This document shows positions 1-7,561 of a stretch of DNA of 9,238 bases, one piece after another. The position numbers and the translations under genes were made by a program. The notes under the pieces are model-generated. The model did no database searches, was not told where the DNA came from, and saw only the letters and a list, made by a program, of their open reading frames with translations. The DNA lies in contig JAJDES010000604.1 of assembly GCA_029259675.1 (NCBI GenBank), positions 1 through 9,238 of the forward strand, given 5' to 3'. Position 1 is the first letter of the stretch, and every line of letters begins with the position of its first letter. This DNA comes from Planctomycetota bacterium (lineage in GTDB: Bacteria; Planctomycetota; UBA1135; GCA-002686595).

Positions 1-1
1 C

Positions 2-988
2 TTGCTGTTGCGTTTGATCCAAGGGCTGTTTGCCGGCTTTGTCGGTCCGAGCATGACGTTGATCAGCGCTCAAACTCCCAGCCATCAGCAGGGACGAACC
101 TTGGGCGCCCTGCAAACGGCCCTGGCGCTTGGAACCGTCGCGGGGCCGTTGTTGGGCGCGGTGGTCGAATCGAACTTGGGGCCGGGTGCCATCTTCCAAA
201 TCGTGGCGGGACTGTCGCTGGTCAGCGCGCTGTTGATTTCGGTTTTCGCGGTGGAGCCGAAACTCGAGCGAGAGAGCTCCATCTCCGAGCCGGCTGGAGC
301 TGGTTTGGAATCCGCAGTCGGCGACAGCCTGGGTCTGCGCCTGCGCCGGGCGTGGAGGGGCACCCTGGCGGACTTGCGCGGGCATTTGACCCATCCGGGC
401 TTGCTGCGCCTGTTGTTCGTGATCTTCTGCTTGCAGTTCGCCCTCGGCGCAACCAATCCACTGCTCGAGATTTACGTCACGGAGCTGTGGGATGGAGCGG
501 CCGAGCACATCCCGCTCCTGACCGGGTCGCTCTTCGCCGCGGTCGCACTTACCGACTTGATTGGAATGCCGCTGCTTGGGCGCGTTTCCGATCGCCACGG
601 TCATCGCCGGACCTTGACCAGTTGCATGCTGTTGGCGGGCCTGGCGATCTTTTCTCACGCCCTTGCGCTCGGCTATGGGAGCCTTTTGGTGTTGCGCTTT
701 ATCGCCGGGGTGGGCGTGGCGGGAACGCGGCCTTCGTCGATCGGATGCGCGGCTGAGGAATCGAGCCGGGAGCAGCGCGGCGGAGCGATTTCGCTGGTGG
801 TCAGCGCCCGCATGCTGGCGGTGGCTGTCGGAGCCATGTGCGGAGGGCTGCTGGCGAGTTGGATCGGGCTGCGCGGCTTGCACGCCTTCGGGGGACTTTG
901 GATTCTTCTCGGTTGGTTCGCGGCCAGTCGAGGCGAGCGCCTGGGGCCCGGGCTCCCTATGATGCTTCGGTCCCGAGCGGCCCCATGA
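2..988 (+). CDS. MFS transporter, DHA1-like drug/H+ antiporter (5' partial)
   Basis: This is the C-terminal 328 residues of an inner-membrane major facilitator superfamily exporter. The reading frame is open at the left edge, so the N-terminus and about three helices are missing. The fragment begins with the helix-4 signature R-x-x-Q-G (R4, Q7, G8). Antiporter motif C, G-x8-G-x3-G-P-x-x-G, follows at G35, G44, G48-P49 and G52, which is typical of drug:proton antiporters of the DHA1/DHA2 families (established). A charged cytoplasmic loop at about 85-135 joins the two halves. The second-half motif A copy is clear at 193-203 (G-R-x-x-D-R-x-G-x-R-R). Hydrophobic helices continue to about residue 305. 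The general look is closest to MdtG-type efflux pumps, but the substrate cannot be told and a sugar or lipid exporter is possible. The stop overlaps the next start by four bases (ATGA), which implies translational coupling. Confidence 0.9.
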   Translation: MLLRLIQGLFAGFVGPSMTLISAQTPSHQQGRTLGALQTALALGTVAGPLLGAVVESNLGPGAIFQIVAGLSLVSALLISVFAVEPKLERESSISEPAGAGLESAVGDSLGLRLRRAWRGTLADLRGHLTHPGLLRLLFVIFCLQFALGATNPLLEIYVTELWDGAAEHIPLLTGSLFAAVALTDLIGMPLLGRVSDRHGHRRTLTSCMLLAGLAIFSHALALGYGSLLVLRFIAGVGVAGTRPSSIGCAAEESSREQRGGAISLVVSARMLAVAVGAMCGGLLASWIGLRGLHAFGGLWILLGWFAASRGERLGPGLPMMLRSRAAP

Positions 989-2592
989 AAAAGTCCACCG
1001 CGCTCGAGCTCCTGCTGCTCGGTCTATTGCTTGCGCTAGGCGCAATTCTGCGCTTCCGCGCTTTGGACCTGCCGCGTCTAGCCCCCGACGATGGCAACTA
1101 TCTTTTCTCCGCCGGAATTTTTCGGCTCGGTCGAGAGGGTGGACTTGGCGATTGGATTCGCGCGGATTGGGACTGGGCCTTCCCCGGGTACTACCAACAT
1201 TCGTACCTGCACCAGTGGTTGGCGCGCTGGTGGTATCGCCTGGGGACCTCCTGCGTCACGGCAATTCGGCTCAGCTCCGTACTCACCAGTCTCGGTACCG
1301 CGCTGGTTGTTTATGTCTTTACCCGGCGCGTTCTGCCGGAGCGTCGCTGGACGGGACTCTTGGCGGCTTCGATTGTTGCGCTGCAATGCCTGCACGTTCA
1401 CTACTCCCGCACCGGCTGGGGGCAGACGGGCTGTACCTTCTTCTACAGCCTGTATTTTGTCAGTGGCTATTGCTTGCTGGTGAAAAAACGCACGGGCGAA
1501 GCGAGTCGGGATGCCTGGTTTGGTTTCGCAATGGCAAGCGCAGGTTTGTTGGCCTACGGCTTTCACGAAATGATCACCGTGCACGTCGTGGGCATGGCCA
1601 TGGTGGGCTTTGCCTACCACCTGTGGGGCGGCTCGAGCGACGACCCTCCCTCCACGTTTGGCGAACGCTGGAATCGAATTTTGAAGTCGCGCAAGACCTG
1701 GGTCTATGCGGCCTCAACGCTGCCGATCGCTTTTCTGTTATTGCGGCTCCTCGGCAATGATTTTGCTCGCGAGCATTGGATCAACTTCACGCCCGAGGAT
1801 CGGGGCTCTTTCCTTGAAACGCGGCTCACCAATCTGGACTACTTGTTCAATAAGACGCACATCCAGCGACAGATCTCCTGGCCTGTGCTGCTCTTGGCTT
1901 TGGCGGGCATGGTCAGCATGGCGCGCCGCAAGCCTTTCCTTTTTCGCTACATTGTCGCCTCGCTGTTTTTGCCACTGCTCTTGTTCCTCTTGATGTTCAA
2001 GGACGCGCACTTGGTTCGGATTTACCTGCCGAGCGCCGTGCTGTTGGCCATCTTGGCGGCGGAAGGCGGCGCGTTCTTGGTCGCAATTGTGGGCGCGCGC
2101 GCAAGGGTCTGGGCCGGTGCGGTTGCGGGTCTCGCGTTCGTCGCATGGATGGCGCTGACCACGTGGCACACAACCTTCGGTTGGGAGGGAGACTCTTTCT
2201 TTGAGCCCAGATTCCACGTTCCCGAAGGGTTTGAATTGCGCGATCCACGCGGGGCCGTTGAGCCCATTGTCGAGTACCTGCAGCGCGAGCTGGAGCCGGA
2301 CGAATTTGCCGGAGTGATGGGGCGCTCAACCAGCGGCGGTATCGCGGGCGAATTCAGCATTCTCTTCCGATTTATGGATCGAGACATCGCAGCCAAGCCG
2401 TTCGCCTTTGGAGAGCCGAAGCGCGATTGGCCGCGACTTGCGGTGGGTGTTGTGCGCGGAATGGATGCGCGCGGGTTGACAGCAGCCGCTGGCGGACCCT
2501 ATCGCTTGCGTGTGCAGGATGCCTTTGGCCGGCTTGGTTTGTACGAATTGGGCTTGCACGAAGGCCGTCGAGGCGGGAATTCGAACCGGTGA
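985..2592 (+). CDS. GT39/PMT-like membrane glycosyltransferase
   Basis: This is a 535-residue polytopic membrane protein of the GT-C fold, resembling the family 39 / ArnT / protein-mannosyltransferase group. That group transfers a sugar from a polyprenyl-phosphate donor on the extracytoplasmic side of the membrane (established for the family). After a first helix (about 7-22), an acidic pair D35-D36 sits in the first outer loop, where GT-C enzymes carry their catalytic acid. A second family-like signature is H137/H139-Y140-S141-R142, followed by a hydrophobic run. Further hydrophobic segments lie at about 96-113, 123-137, 150-165, 178-212, 240-256, 299-312, 322-337, 346-371 and 376-392. A soluble tail of about 140 residues follows, probably periplasmic. 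The ATG at 985 is chosen because it overlaps the upstream stop by four bases; the frame stays open upstream, but that region is inside the transporter gene. The acceptor is unknown. It could act on lipid, glycan or protein, or be an inactive relative. Confidence 0.83.
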   Translation: MKKSTALELLLLGLLLALGAILRFRALDLPRLAPDDGNYLFSAGIFRLGREGGLGDWIRADWDWAFPGYYQHSYLHQWLARWWYRLGTSCVTAIRLSSVLTSLGTALVVYVFTRRVLPERRWTGLLAASIVALQCLHVHYSRTGWGQTGCTFFYSLYFVSGYCLLVKKRTGEASRDAWFGFAMASAGLLAYGFHEMITVHVVGMAMVGFAYHLWGGSSDDPPSTFGERWNRILKSRKTWVYAASTLPIAFLLLRLLGNDFAREHWINFTPEDRGSFLETRLTNLDYLFNKTHIQRQISWPVLLLALAGMVSMARRKPFLFRYIVASLFLPLLLFLLMFKDAHLVRIYLPSAVLLAILAAEGGAFLVAIVGARARVWAGAVAGLAFVAWMALTTWHTTFGWEGDSFFEPRFHVPEGFELRDPRGAVEPIVEYLQRELEPDEFAGVMGRSTSGGIAGEFSILFRFMDRDIAAKPFAFGEPKRDWPRLAVGVVRGMDARGLTAAAGGPYRLRVQDAFGRLGLYELGLHEGRRGGNSNR

Positions 2593-2595
2593 TAC

Positions 2596-2599
2596 GGAG
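2596..2599 (+). promoter_or_regulatory. Possible Shine-Dalgarno (GGAG) for the sulfatase-like gene
   Basis: GGAG lies 10 bases upstream of the ATG at 2610, an acceptable but slightly long spacing. It is one of the few recognisable ribosome-binding sequences in the window and is the reason for preferring 2610. The competing GTG at 2589 overlaps the previous gene's stop as GTGA and has only a loose G-rich stretch (GGCGGGAA, 2572-2579) before it. Confidence 0.4.
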
Positions 2600-2609
2600 C
2601 GCCATATCC

Positions 2610-4751
2610 ATGACCATTTTCACCATGGGCCCAGGCCGTCTGCGGGGTGTGCGGCCCCGAGCTGCAGCAAGGATCCCTACCGGAACCGTGGCCCAAACTG
2701 TGTGCTCGAGCTCACTTTTGCTCGCTGCTGTCGCCCTCTTGCCGGCCTGTTCGAATGAAGGCGCAATGTGGGTGGAAAGGCTACCTCAGTTGGAGCCCGC
2801 AAAGCGCGCGATCCAAGAGGGTGCAAGCGTCGATCTTTTGCAGCTGCCGCCCGCGTCCGACGGCTTCCAACTCGATCGGGTTGAATTGCGACCACCCGCG
2901 CCCAAGGAAAGCGATGTTGAGGAAGTGCGCCAGGGCCGAGCGGGGGCTACGCGCATTCTTTCGGATCAGCGTTTGAGCTTCACTTCGCCACTCGGAACGA
3001 ATTTTGAACAGTCGCTGCCCAGCGGCGATTGGAGTGGCGCCAGCCTATTGTTCGATGTGGCTTTGGTGCCCGAATCCGAAGACGTGGACACAGACGAGTC
3101 ACTTGTGGATCTATTGTTGAGCGCGCAATTGCTGTCGGGGGGCAGCAGTCAAGAGTTGGCGCGCGGTCGACTAGAGTTGGATGAACAAGGCCAACACAGG
3201 TGGGTGTCGCTTGCGGCGACTTTGCCCGCCCATTTGGCCCAGGGTGCCGCATGGAGCCTCAGCGCGACAACGGTAACGGGCAAGCCCTTGCCGCATGTGA
3301 TGCTGGAGCGGCGCTTGGCAATTGGTGCGCCGATTCTCATTCCCGCCCGGGAGTCAGAATCCACCCGAGCTCCCGACGTCGTTCTGATTTCGATCGATAC
3401 GCTGCGCGCCGATCGCCTGGGGTGTTACGGCTACGAACGCGACACTTCGCCCAACTTGGATCGCCTAGCTACGAACGGTGCACTTTTTGAGCACTGTTCC
3501 AGTCCTTCCCCATGGACCCTGCCGGCCTACGGCACACTGTTCACTTCGAGCTATCCGACCGAGCACCGCGCCGGGGTTTCGGAGAAGGCGGACATTTGGG
3601 TCAAGGGCGGGGCGGCTTCCGATTACAAGCGTCAGGGCCAGTCCTTAGCGTTGGAAGCGCCGACGATGGCGGAGTCGATGGCGCGTGCCGGCTACATGAC
3701 CGCAGGGATTTACTCCAACCCCTTCCTCAATCCCAAGTCGATGGTGGATCGGGGCTTCGGTAGTTACACCTGGTATCAATACAACGCGCTGTCGGCCGTT
3801 CAATTGGCAAAAGAGTGGTGGCAAGCGAAGGGCGCGGCGCCGCGCTTCCTGTTCCTGCAGGTTACCGATCCGCACTACCCCTACGCGCCTCCGTCGCCCT
3901 TTGATGAGCGTTTTGCCGGGCGTTCGCTCGATTCAATCCCGAACTATCCGCACCCGTTGCCGGCCCTGCGCAACAACGAGCAAAGTGCGGAGCGGAAAAA
4001 ACTGCTGTCCGATCTGTACGACGCGGAGGTGGCTTTCACCGACGAACAGCTGGGCGCGTTTTTGGAATTGGTGCGCGCGGGGGAGGGACCGAACGGGACC
4101 TTGATTGTTTTGCACTCCGATCACGGCGAAGAACTGTGGGATCACGAGCGCTTCGAGCATGGTCATTCCATGTATGAGGAGCTTTTGCGAGTGCCGCTGG
4201 TGTTCCACTGGCCCGGTCAGATTGGGGCCACGCGGGTCGCGGGCCGCGTGCGTTCGATGGATGTCTTCCCGACGGTTATCGATCTGTTGGGCTTGCCCCT
4301 GCCCGAGAATTTGAGGGGCACTAGCTTGCGCGCTCACATGGGCGACGAGCCCCTGGCCCTTGAGCTTGTGAGTTACTCGGAATCCATTCTTTGGGGCCGC
4401 CCCTATGTCGAATTTGATGAGGCGAAGGCGCTGACGCTGGATGGTTACAAGGTCGTGGTGGGTGACAACAACGGCCTTGTGCAATTATTCGATTTGTCCG
4501 CAGATCCATTGGAAAAACGAGATCTCGCAGGCGAAATGCCCGCACGTGCACAGGAGCTGAGCGAACTGCTTAAAAAGCACTTTGAACGCGCCGAGGCTGC
4601 CAGTGCACGGGGGGTCGAGATGACGATCCGGGAAGCGGAGTATGAGCGGTTGCAGCGGCTCGGTTATTTCGATTCGAAAGAGGATTCGAAACCTGGCGAC
4701 GTCGAACAGGCCGAAATCGAAGGTGGCGACGCCGAAGAGGGCCAAGAGTAG
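2610..4751 (+). CDS. Sulfatase-like lipoprotein with Thr at the nucleophile site
   Basis: This protein of about 713 residues belongs to the sulfatase/alkaline-phosphatase superfamily. Its N-terminus is Arg-rich, then hydrophobic (about 33-46), ending in lipobox L44-P-A-C47. It is therefore predicted to be a lipid-anchored extracytoplasmic protein; Ser follows the Cys. Residues 48-255 form a domain I do not recognise. The sulfatase domain starts at about 256: metal-ligand segment D263-T-L-R-A-D268, then G-C-Y-G-Y and S-P-N-L-D-R-L. Next is the active-site segment W302-T303-L-P305-A-Y307, then D420-P-H422-x-P-x-x-P-P, the metal motif D504-H505-G-E and the downstream H517-G-H519. Classical sulfatases have C/S-x-P-S-R there; here Thr occupies the formylglycine position and the Arg is absent. 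Thr is the nucleophile in phosphoethanolamine and phosphoglycerol transferases of the same superfamily (established), so sulfatase activity is doubtful and phosphodiesterase or transferase activity is possible. The C-terminus is acidic and low complexity. Start alternatives are GTG 2589 and ATG 2625; all retain the lipobox. Confidence 0.9.
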   Translation: MTIFTMGPGRLRGVRPRAAARIPTGTVAQTVCSSSLLLAAVALLPACSNEGAMWVERLPQLEPAKRAIQEGASVDLLQLPPASDGFQLDRVELRPPAPKESDVEEVRQGRAGATRILSDQRLSFTSPLGTNFEQSLPSGDWSGASLLFDVALVPESEDVDTDESLVDLLLSAQLLSGGSSQELARGRLELDEQGQHRWVSLAATLPAHLAQGAAWSLSATTVTGKPLPHVMLERRLAIGAPILIPARESESTRAPDVVLISIDTLRADRLGCYGYERDTSPNLDRLATNGALFEHCSSPSPWTLPAYGTLFTSSYPTEHRAGVSEKADIWVKGGAASDYKRQGQSLALEAPTMAESMARAGYMTAGIYSNPFLNPKSMVDRGFGSYTWYQYNALSAVQLAKEWWQAKGAAPRFLFLQVTDPHYPYAPPSPFDERFAGRSLDSIPNYPHPLPALRNNEQSAERKKLLSDLYDAEVAFTDEQLGAFLELVRAGEGPNGTLIVLHSDHGEELWDHERFEHGHSMYEELLRVPLVFHWPGQIGATRVAGRVRSMDVFPTVIDLLGLPLPENLRGTSLRAHMGDEPLALELVSYSESILWGRPYVEFDEAKALTLDGYKVVVGDNNGLVQLFDLSADPLEKRDLAGEMPARAQELSELLKKHFERAEAASARGVEMTIREAEYERLQRLGYFDSKEDSKPGDVEQAEIEGGDAEEGQE
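4694..4740 (+). repeat. Short imperfect direct repeat in the acidic C-terminal tail
   Basis: Two 17-base copies (4694-4710 and 4724-4740) differ at two positions and start 30 bases apart, in frame. Each encodes G-D-(V/A)-E-(Q/E). Just upstream, GATTCGAA occurs twice, 12 bases apart (4671 and 4683). Together they give the sulfatase-like protein a Glu/Asp/Gly-rich tail. It looks like local slippage expansion in a disordered tail, with no other role evident. Confidence 0.5.
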
Positions 4752-4755
4752 AGGA

Positions 4756-5760
4756 CTAGAGCAAGAAGCGCTTTAGTTCGGCCATCCATTGTTCAGGCCG
4801 CAAGCTGGATGCGCGCAGATGCTCGCCGTGCTCCACATAGGCATCTGGGTCGCGCGTGCCAAACCAAAGTTCGGGCGAGGCATTCGTCGGCGCTTGAGCG
4901 CGCCAAGCTTGCTCGTCACCCTCGTCGCTGCCCTCCAAGTGATTCAAGCTCTGCGCCAATTGGCGCATGTCTTTCCGAATCACGGGCGCTCGGCTGGGAA
5001 GGTCGAACCAGGAGCGCGTGCTTTGGATGAGTCGATAACGGGAGCCCTTGCTGGCACACTCAATCCAGGCGGCCAAGTCGTGCGAAGTCGAATCAAACAG
5101 AGCGTGGCGCCCGGGTCCCGGGCTCGCATTGTCCGCCGTTTCACTCCACAAATGAAGGTCCATATCCGGATGAGCTTCCGCCTTGCACTGTCGAAGTCGC
5201 TTGAGATCGTCGAGCGCTTGATTCAATCCATCTCGCCACAACTCGGGGTGGGGCAAGCGCTCTGAATCGAACAAATCCGCGGCTCGATCGATCAAGTAAT
5301 GGGTACCCAATTCATATCGGGTTTGGGAGTCGCTCCAGCCCGACTCCGCGCGCAAAGGTGATCGTTCCTGGTCGTAGACGCCACTGACCAAAAGGTCTAC
5401 GCAGAGGGCCCGTTCGGTGGGAATTTCGAAAAAGTCTCCCGCCGCGGCTGCTTCCAATAAGGCCTGCGCATAGGCGCCCGCTCGCTTGGGGTGTCTAACC
5501 GCGAAGAGTGCGCACAGGCCGTCCGTGTCGACATGATTGTTGACAATCGCCGTGCATCCTTCGGCCAATTGTTCGCGTTCCAGGGGTTCCAGCTCGGCGA
5601 AGGCCAGGGCGCAACCTGTCGAAAGGTCCCGGCGCAAATGGGGCGGGGTGCGGTTGCCCGGCCAGTGGCTGAGATTGAGACCGGGCGCATCCCAAGTGCC
5701 GTCAACGGTGATTACGGGCGAGCTGGGAGCGCTTTTTGGGATCCGAATAGGAAGGTTCAT
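4756..5760 (-). CDS. Conserved protein of unknown function with DHH-like motif (possibly DUF6687)
   Basis: This is a 334-residue soluble protein with no signal peptide or membrane segment. It has a conserved-looking N-terminus, T-V-D-G-T-W-D (18-24) followed by L-S-H-W-P-G-N-R-T-P (30-39). The sequence N-N-H76-V-D78-T-D80-G81 then leads into a hydrophobic helix. H-x-D-x-D-G followed by small and hydrophobic residues resembles motif I of DHH-family phosphoesterases, whose Asp residues bind Mn2+. I do not find a convincing D-H-H motif later, so a phosphoesterase role is only a suggestion. The C-terminal part has S-P-E-L-W-F-G (295-301). From memory this pattern matches a family listed as DUF6687; that number is unverified. 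The only upstream ATG in reach is at 5760, and no Shine-Dalgarno sequence is evident. The gene lies 40 bases after the TPR gene, so it is probably co-transcribed with it, and it converges on the sulfatase-like gene with a 4-base gap. Confidence 0.75.
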   Translation of the reverse strand: MNLPIRIPKSAPSSPVITVDGTWDAPGLNLSHWPGNRTPPHLRRDLSTGCALAFAELEPLEREQLAEGCTAIVNNHVDTDGLCALFAVRHPKRAGAYAQALLEAAAAGDFFEIPTERALCVDLLVSGVYDQERSPLRAESGWSDSQTRYELGTHYLIDRAADLFDSERLPHPELWRDGLNQALDDLKRLRQCKAEAHPDMDLHLWSETADNASPGPGRHALFDSTSHDLAAWIECASKGSRYRLIQSTRSWFDLPSRAPVIRKDMRQLAQSLNHLEGSDEGDEQAWRAQAPTNASPELWFGTRDPDAYVEHGEHLRASSLRPEQWMAELKRFLL

Positions 5761-5800
5761 GTCCGCCGCAAGGTTGCGTGTTCAGACGCGCCAATCTGTT

Positions 5801-7561
5801 TCAAGGTTGATCCCATCGCTCCAGTTCGGATTCGTACTCGGCCAGCTGTTGAGTCATTTGCGCTTTGGACTCGAAGTTCCGGGGCTCGTTCAGCTTTTGG
5901 TGCAAAAGGCGAATGGCCTCCGCGAGTTGGCTGCGTGCCGATTCAAGATCATCAAGCTCGTTCGCGAAAAGGCGGGCAAGAGCCGCGTGCGGAGCGGGAT
6001 TGAGCGGCTCGAGAACAATGGCGCGCTGCCACGCCTTCACTGCTTCAAGTAGGAAATTATTCGCCTGCTCCCGGGTGTCGGGATCCTCGCTTCTGCGCGC
6101 AGCTTCGCGTTGCAAGTCGCGCGCAAGATCGCTCCAGTGTGACGGCACAAGCGGCAAGAGTTCGGCGCGCATTTCAGCAATCAGCGCCGCTTCGAGCCAA
6201 TGGCCACCGGAGCGACACCAACGGCTCAACTCAGCCAACCAATTGCCGTGATACTGCTTGTCGGTACCGAGTGAAGCCAGCAGGTCCACGGGATCCTTGT
6301 CCCAATTCTCTATCAGAGCATCCACCGTTTGACGCTTTTCCGAGCGGGAGTCGTGGATGCGCGCAAGGTAATACCACGCGTTGGTTGAGTTCGGCTGAGC
6401 ATTGATAGAGTCCGCAAAGGCTCGCTCGCTCAATTCGAGTCGACCGGCTTGAAAGGCGCACCATCCACGCCACCAGTGCAGTTGACCCATATCGCGCGCT
6501 CCCGCTTTGAAGCGCAGCACGAAGGCGGCGGTTCCTCGCTCGAGGCAATCGCTGAAGCTCGCGTAGCCCAATTCGTCCGAAAAGCGCGCGAAGTCAATCA
6601 ATATCGGGTACCACTCAATCGTGGCGGCCAATTCGAGAGCTGCGCGCTCATGGTCGCGGTCGCGCAAGGACAACTCGGCCAGTTGCAATTGCGTGTAGGC
6701 CAAGAGCAGTTGCCCCACATCGGCTTTGGGATTGGATCCCAATTCGCGCAGGCATTGTGAAAGGGAAGCGCGCGCGGACGTCAAATGTTCGCGGGCTTGC
6801 AGGGCCAGGGCGGGATCACCGCGCAAGCCCTGATGCCTTTCGGACCAAATGCGTCCGACCAGGTGATGCAGCCTCGCATCGTGGGGGTCGTGCTCAAGTG
6901 CGGCTTGCGCGGATGCGTAGGCTTGGTCGAGCTTACCCAGAATCATGGACACTTTGGCCAAGGGCCGCAGTGCGTCGCGATACAAATCCGAATCGGCGTT
7001 GGTAGCGAGGAGCAGAAGTCGCCAGGCGTCTTCAAGATTGATTTTTGTGCGTGGATCGCTTCCGGCACCTTGTTTGCGTTTGGCTTCAGCGCTGTGAAAC
7101 CAAGCCATGCCGTATAGGTAGTCCAGGCGCGGTCCCTTCAAGCCGGATCTGCGCAACGCATCAATACCGCTAAGGGCGTCGTTGATGCGCCCCAATTCCA
7201 TCCAGGCCCGCAACTCCCACGTACGCGTTTCGACTCCCGGCGCCACTTCGGCGGCTTCCTCGAATAGCGCGAGTGCGGCTGTTGCCTCGCCGGACTCAAG
7301 CCGTTTGCGACCGCTTGCAATTAAGCGTTCGCGCTCCGCAAGGGCATTGCCGGCCGTTTCCTCTTGATTGGTAAGGGGGGCGCGAAACGGGTCACTGCCG
7401 GGCGAGAAGGCCGCAAGCTTGCTGGCCGGGAAGGGCGAGCAGATGCTCCCTATCGCTTGCATTTGGGAGGTGGAAACTGCGGAAAAGCCGAGTGTCGCTC
7501 CCGTTGCGATGCAAATCAGGCTGGCGAGGATTCGCTTCGCTGCAATGGTCGTTCGCTTCAT
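5801..7561 (-). CDS. Exported TPR-repeat protein
   Basis: This is a 586-residue protein made mostly of helical tetratricopeptide-type repeats, which act as protein-protein interaction scaffolds. The ATG at 7561 gives a good Sec signal peptide: K2-R3 and K9-R10, a hydrophobic core at about 11-26, and possible cleavage near F-S-A28. There is no proper lipobox, so it is probably periplasmic or secreted. The frame extends 43 codons upstream to 7690, but that part looks non-coding and would bury the signal peptide. TPR-like units are visible at about 81-115 (SGRKRLESGEATAALALF), 115-140, 201-237, 361-393 (A-F-x-A-G-R-L pattern) and 508-556. The stretch between about 240 and 350 is helical and more degenerate. 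A 15-residue-scale Glu/Arg-rich helix ends the protein. The neighbours are another TPR gene upstream and the unknown-function gene downstream, both on the same strand. No catalytic domain is seen. The partner is unknown. Confidence 0.83.
   Translation of the reverse strand: MKRTTIAAKRILASLICIATGATLGFSAVSTSQMQAIGSICSPFPASKLAAFSPGSDPFRAPLTNQEETAGNALAERERLIASGRKRLESGEATAALALFEEAAEVAPGVETRTWELRAWMELGRINDALSGIDALRRSGLKGPRLDYLYGMAWFHSAEAKRKQGAGSDPRTKINLEDAWRLLLLATNADSDLYRDALRPLAKVSMILGKLDQAYASAQAALEHDPHDARLHHLVGRIWSERHQGLRGDPALALQAREHLTSARASLSQCLRELGSNPKADVGQLLLAYTQLQLAELSLRDRDHERAALELAATIEWYPILIDFARFSDELGYASFSDCLERGTAAFVLRFKAGARDMGQLHWWRGWCAFQAGRLELSERAFADSINAQPNSTNAWYYLARIHDSRSEKRQTVDALIENWDKDPVDLLASLGTDKQYHGNWLAELSRWCRSGGHWLEAALIAEMRAELLPLVPSHWSDLARDLQREAARRSEDPDTREQANNFLLEAVKAWQRAIVLEPLNPAPHAALARLFANELDDLESARSQLAEAIRLLHQKLNEPRNFESKAQMTQQLAEYESELERWDQP

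Noticed and set aside
838..984. In-frame extension upstream of the glycosyltransferase start
   Set aside because: It lies within the transporter gene, is rich in Arg and Ala, and would put a charged segment before the first membrane helix. The ATG overlapping the upstream stop is the better start.
1078..1620. Long open frames on the opposite strand of the glycosyltransferase gene
   Set aside because: Antisense frames of this size are expected in G+C-rich coding DNA. The translation shows no domain, and the plus-strand protein is clearly real.
2390..2600. Possible separate small gene between the glycosyltransferase and the lipoprotein
   Set aside because: The glycosyltransferase frame continues to 2592 with plausible protein sequence, so the overlapping upstream part of the lipoprotein frame is a shadow.
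4709..4783. Inverted repeat GGCCGAA (4709-4715) / TTCGGCC (4777-4783) around the convergent stops
   Set aside because: The arms are only 7 bases and are 61 bases apart, with no T-run. It is inside coding sequence and likely to be chance in G+C-rich DNA.
4789..5265. Plus-strand open frame opposite the unknown-function gene
   Set aside because: Its product has no recognisable pattern, whereas the minus-strand product carries conserved-looking motifs throughout.
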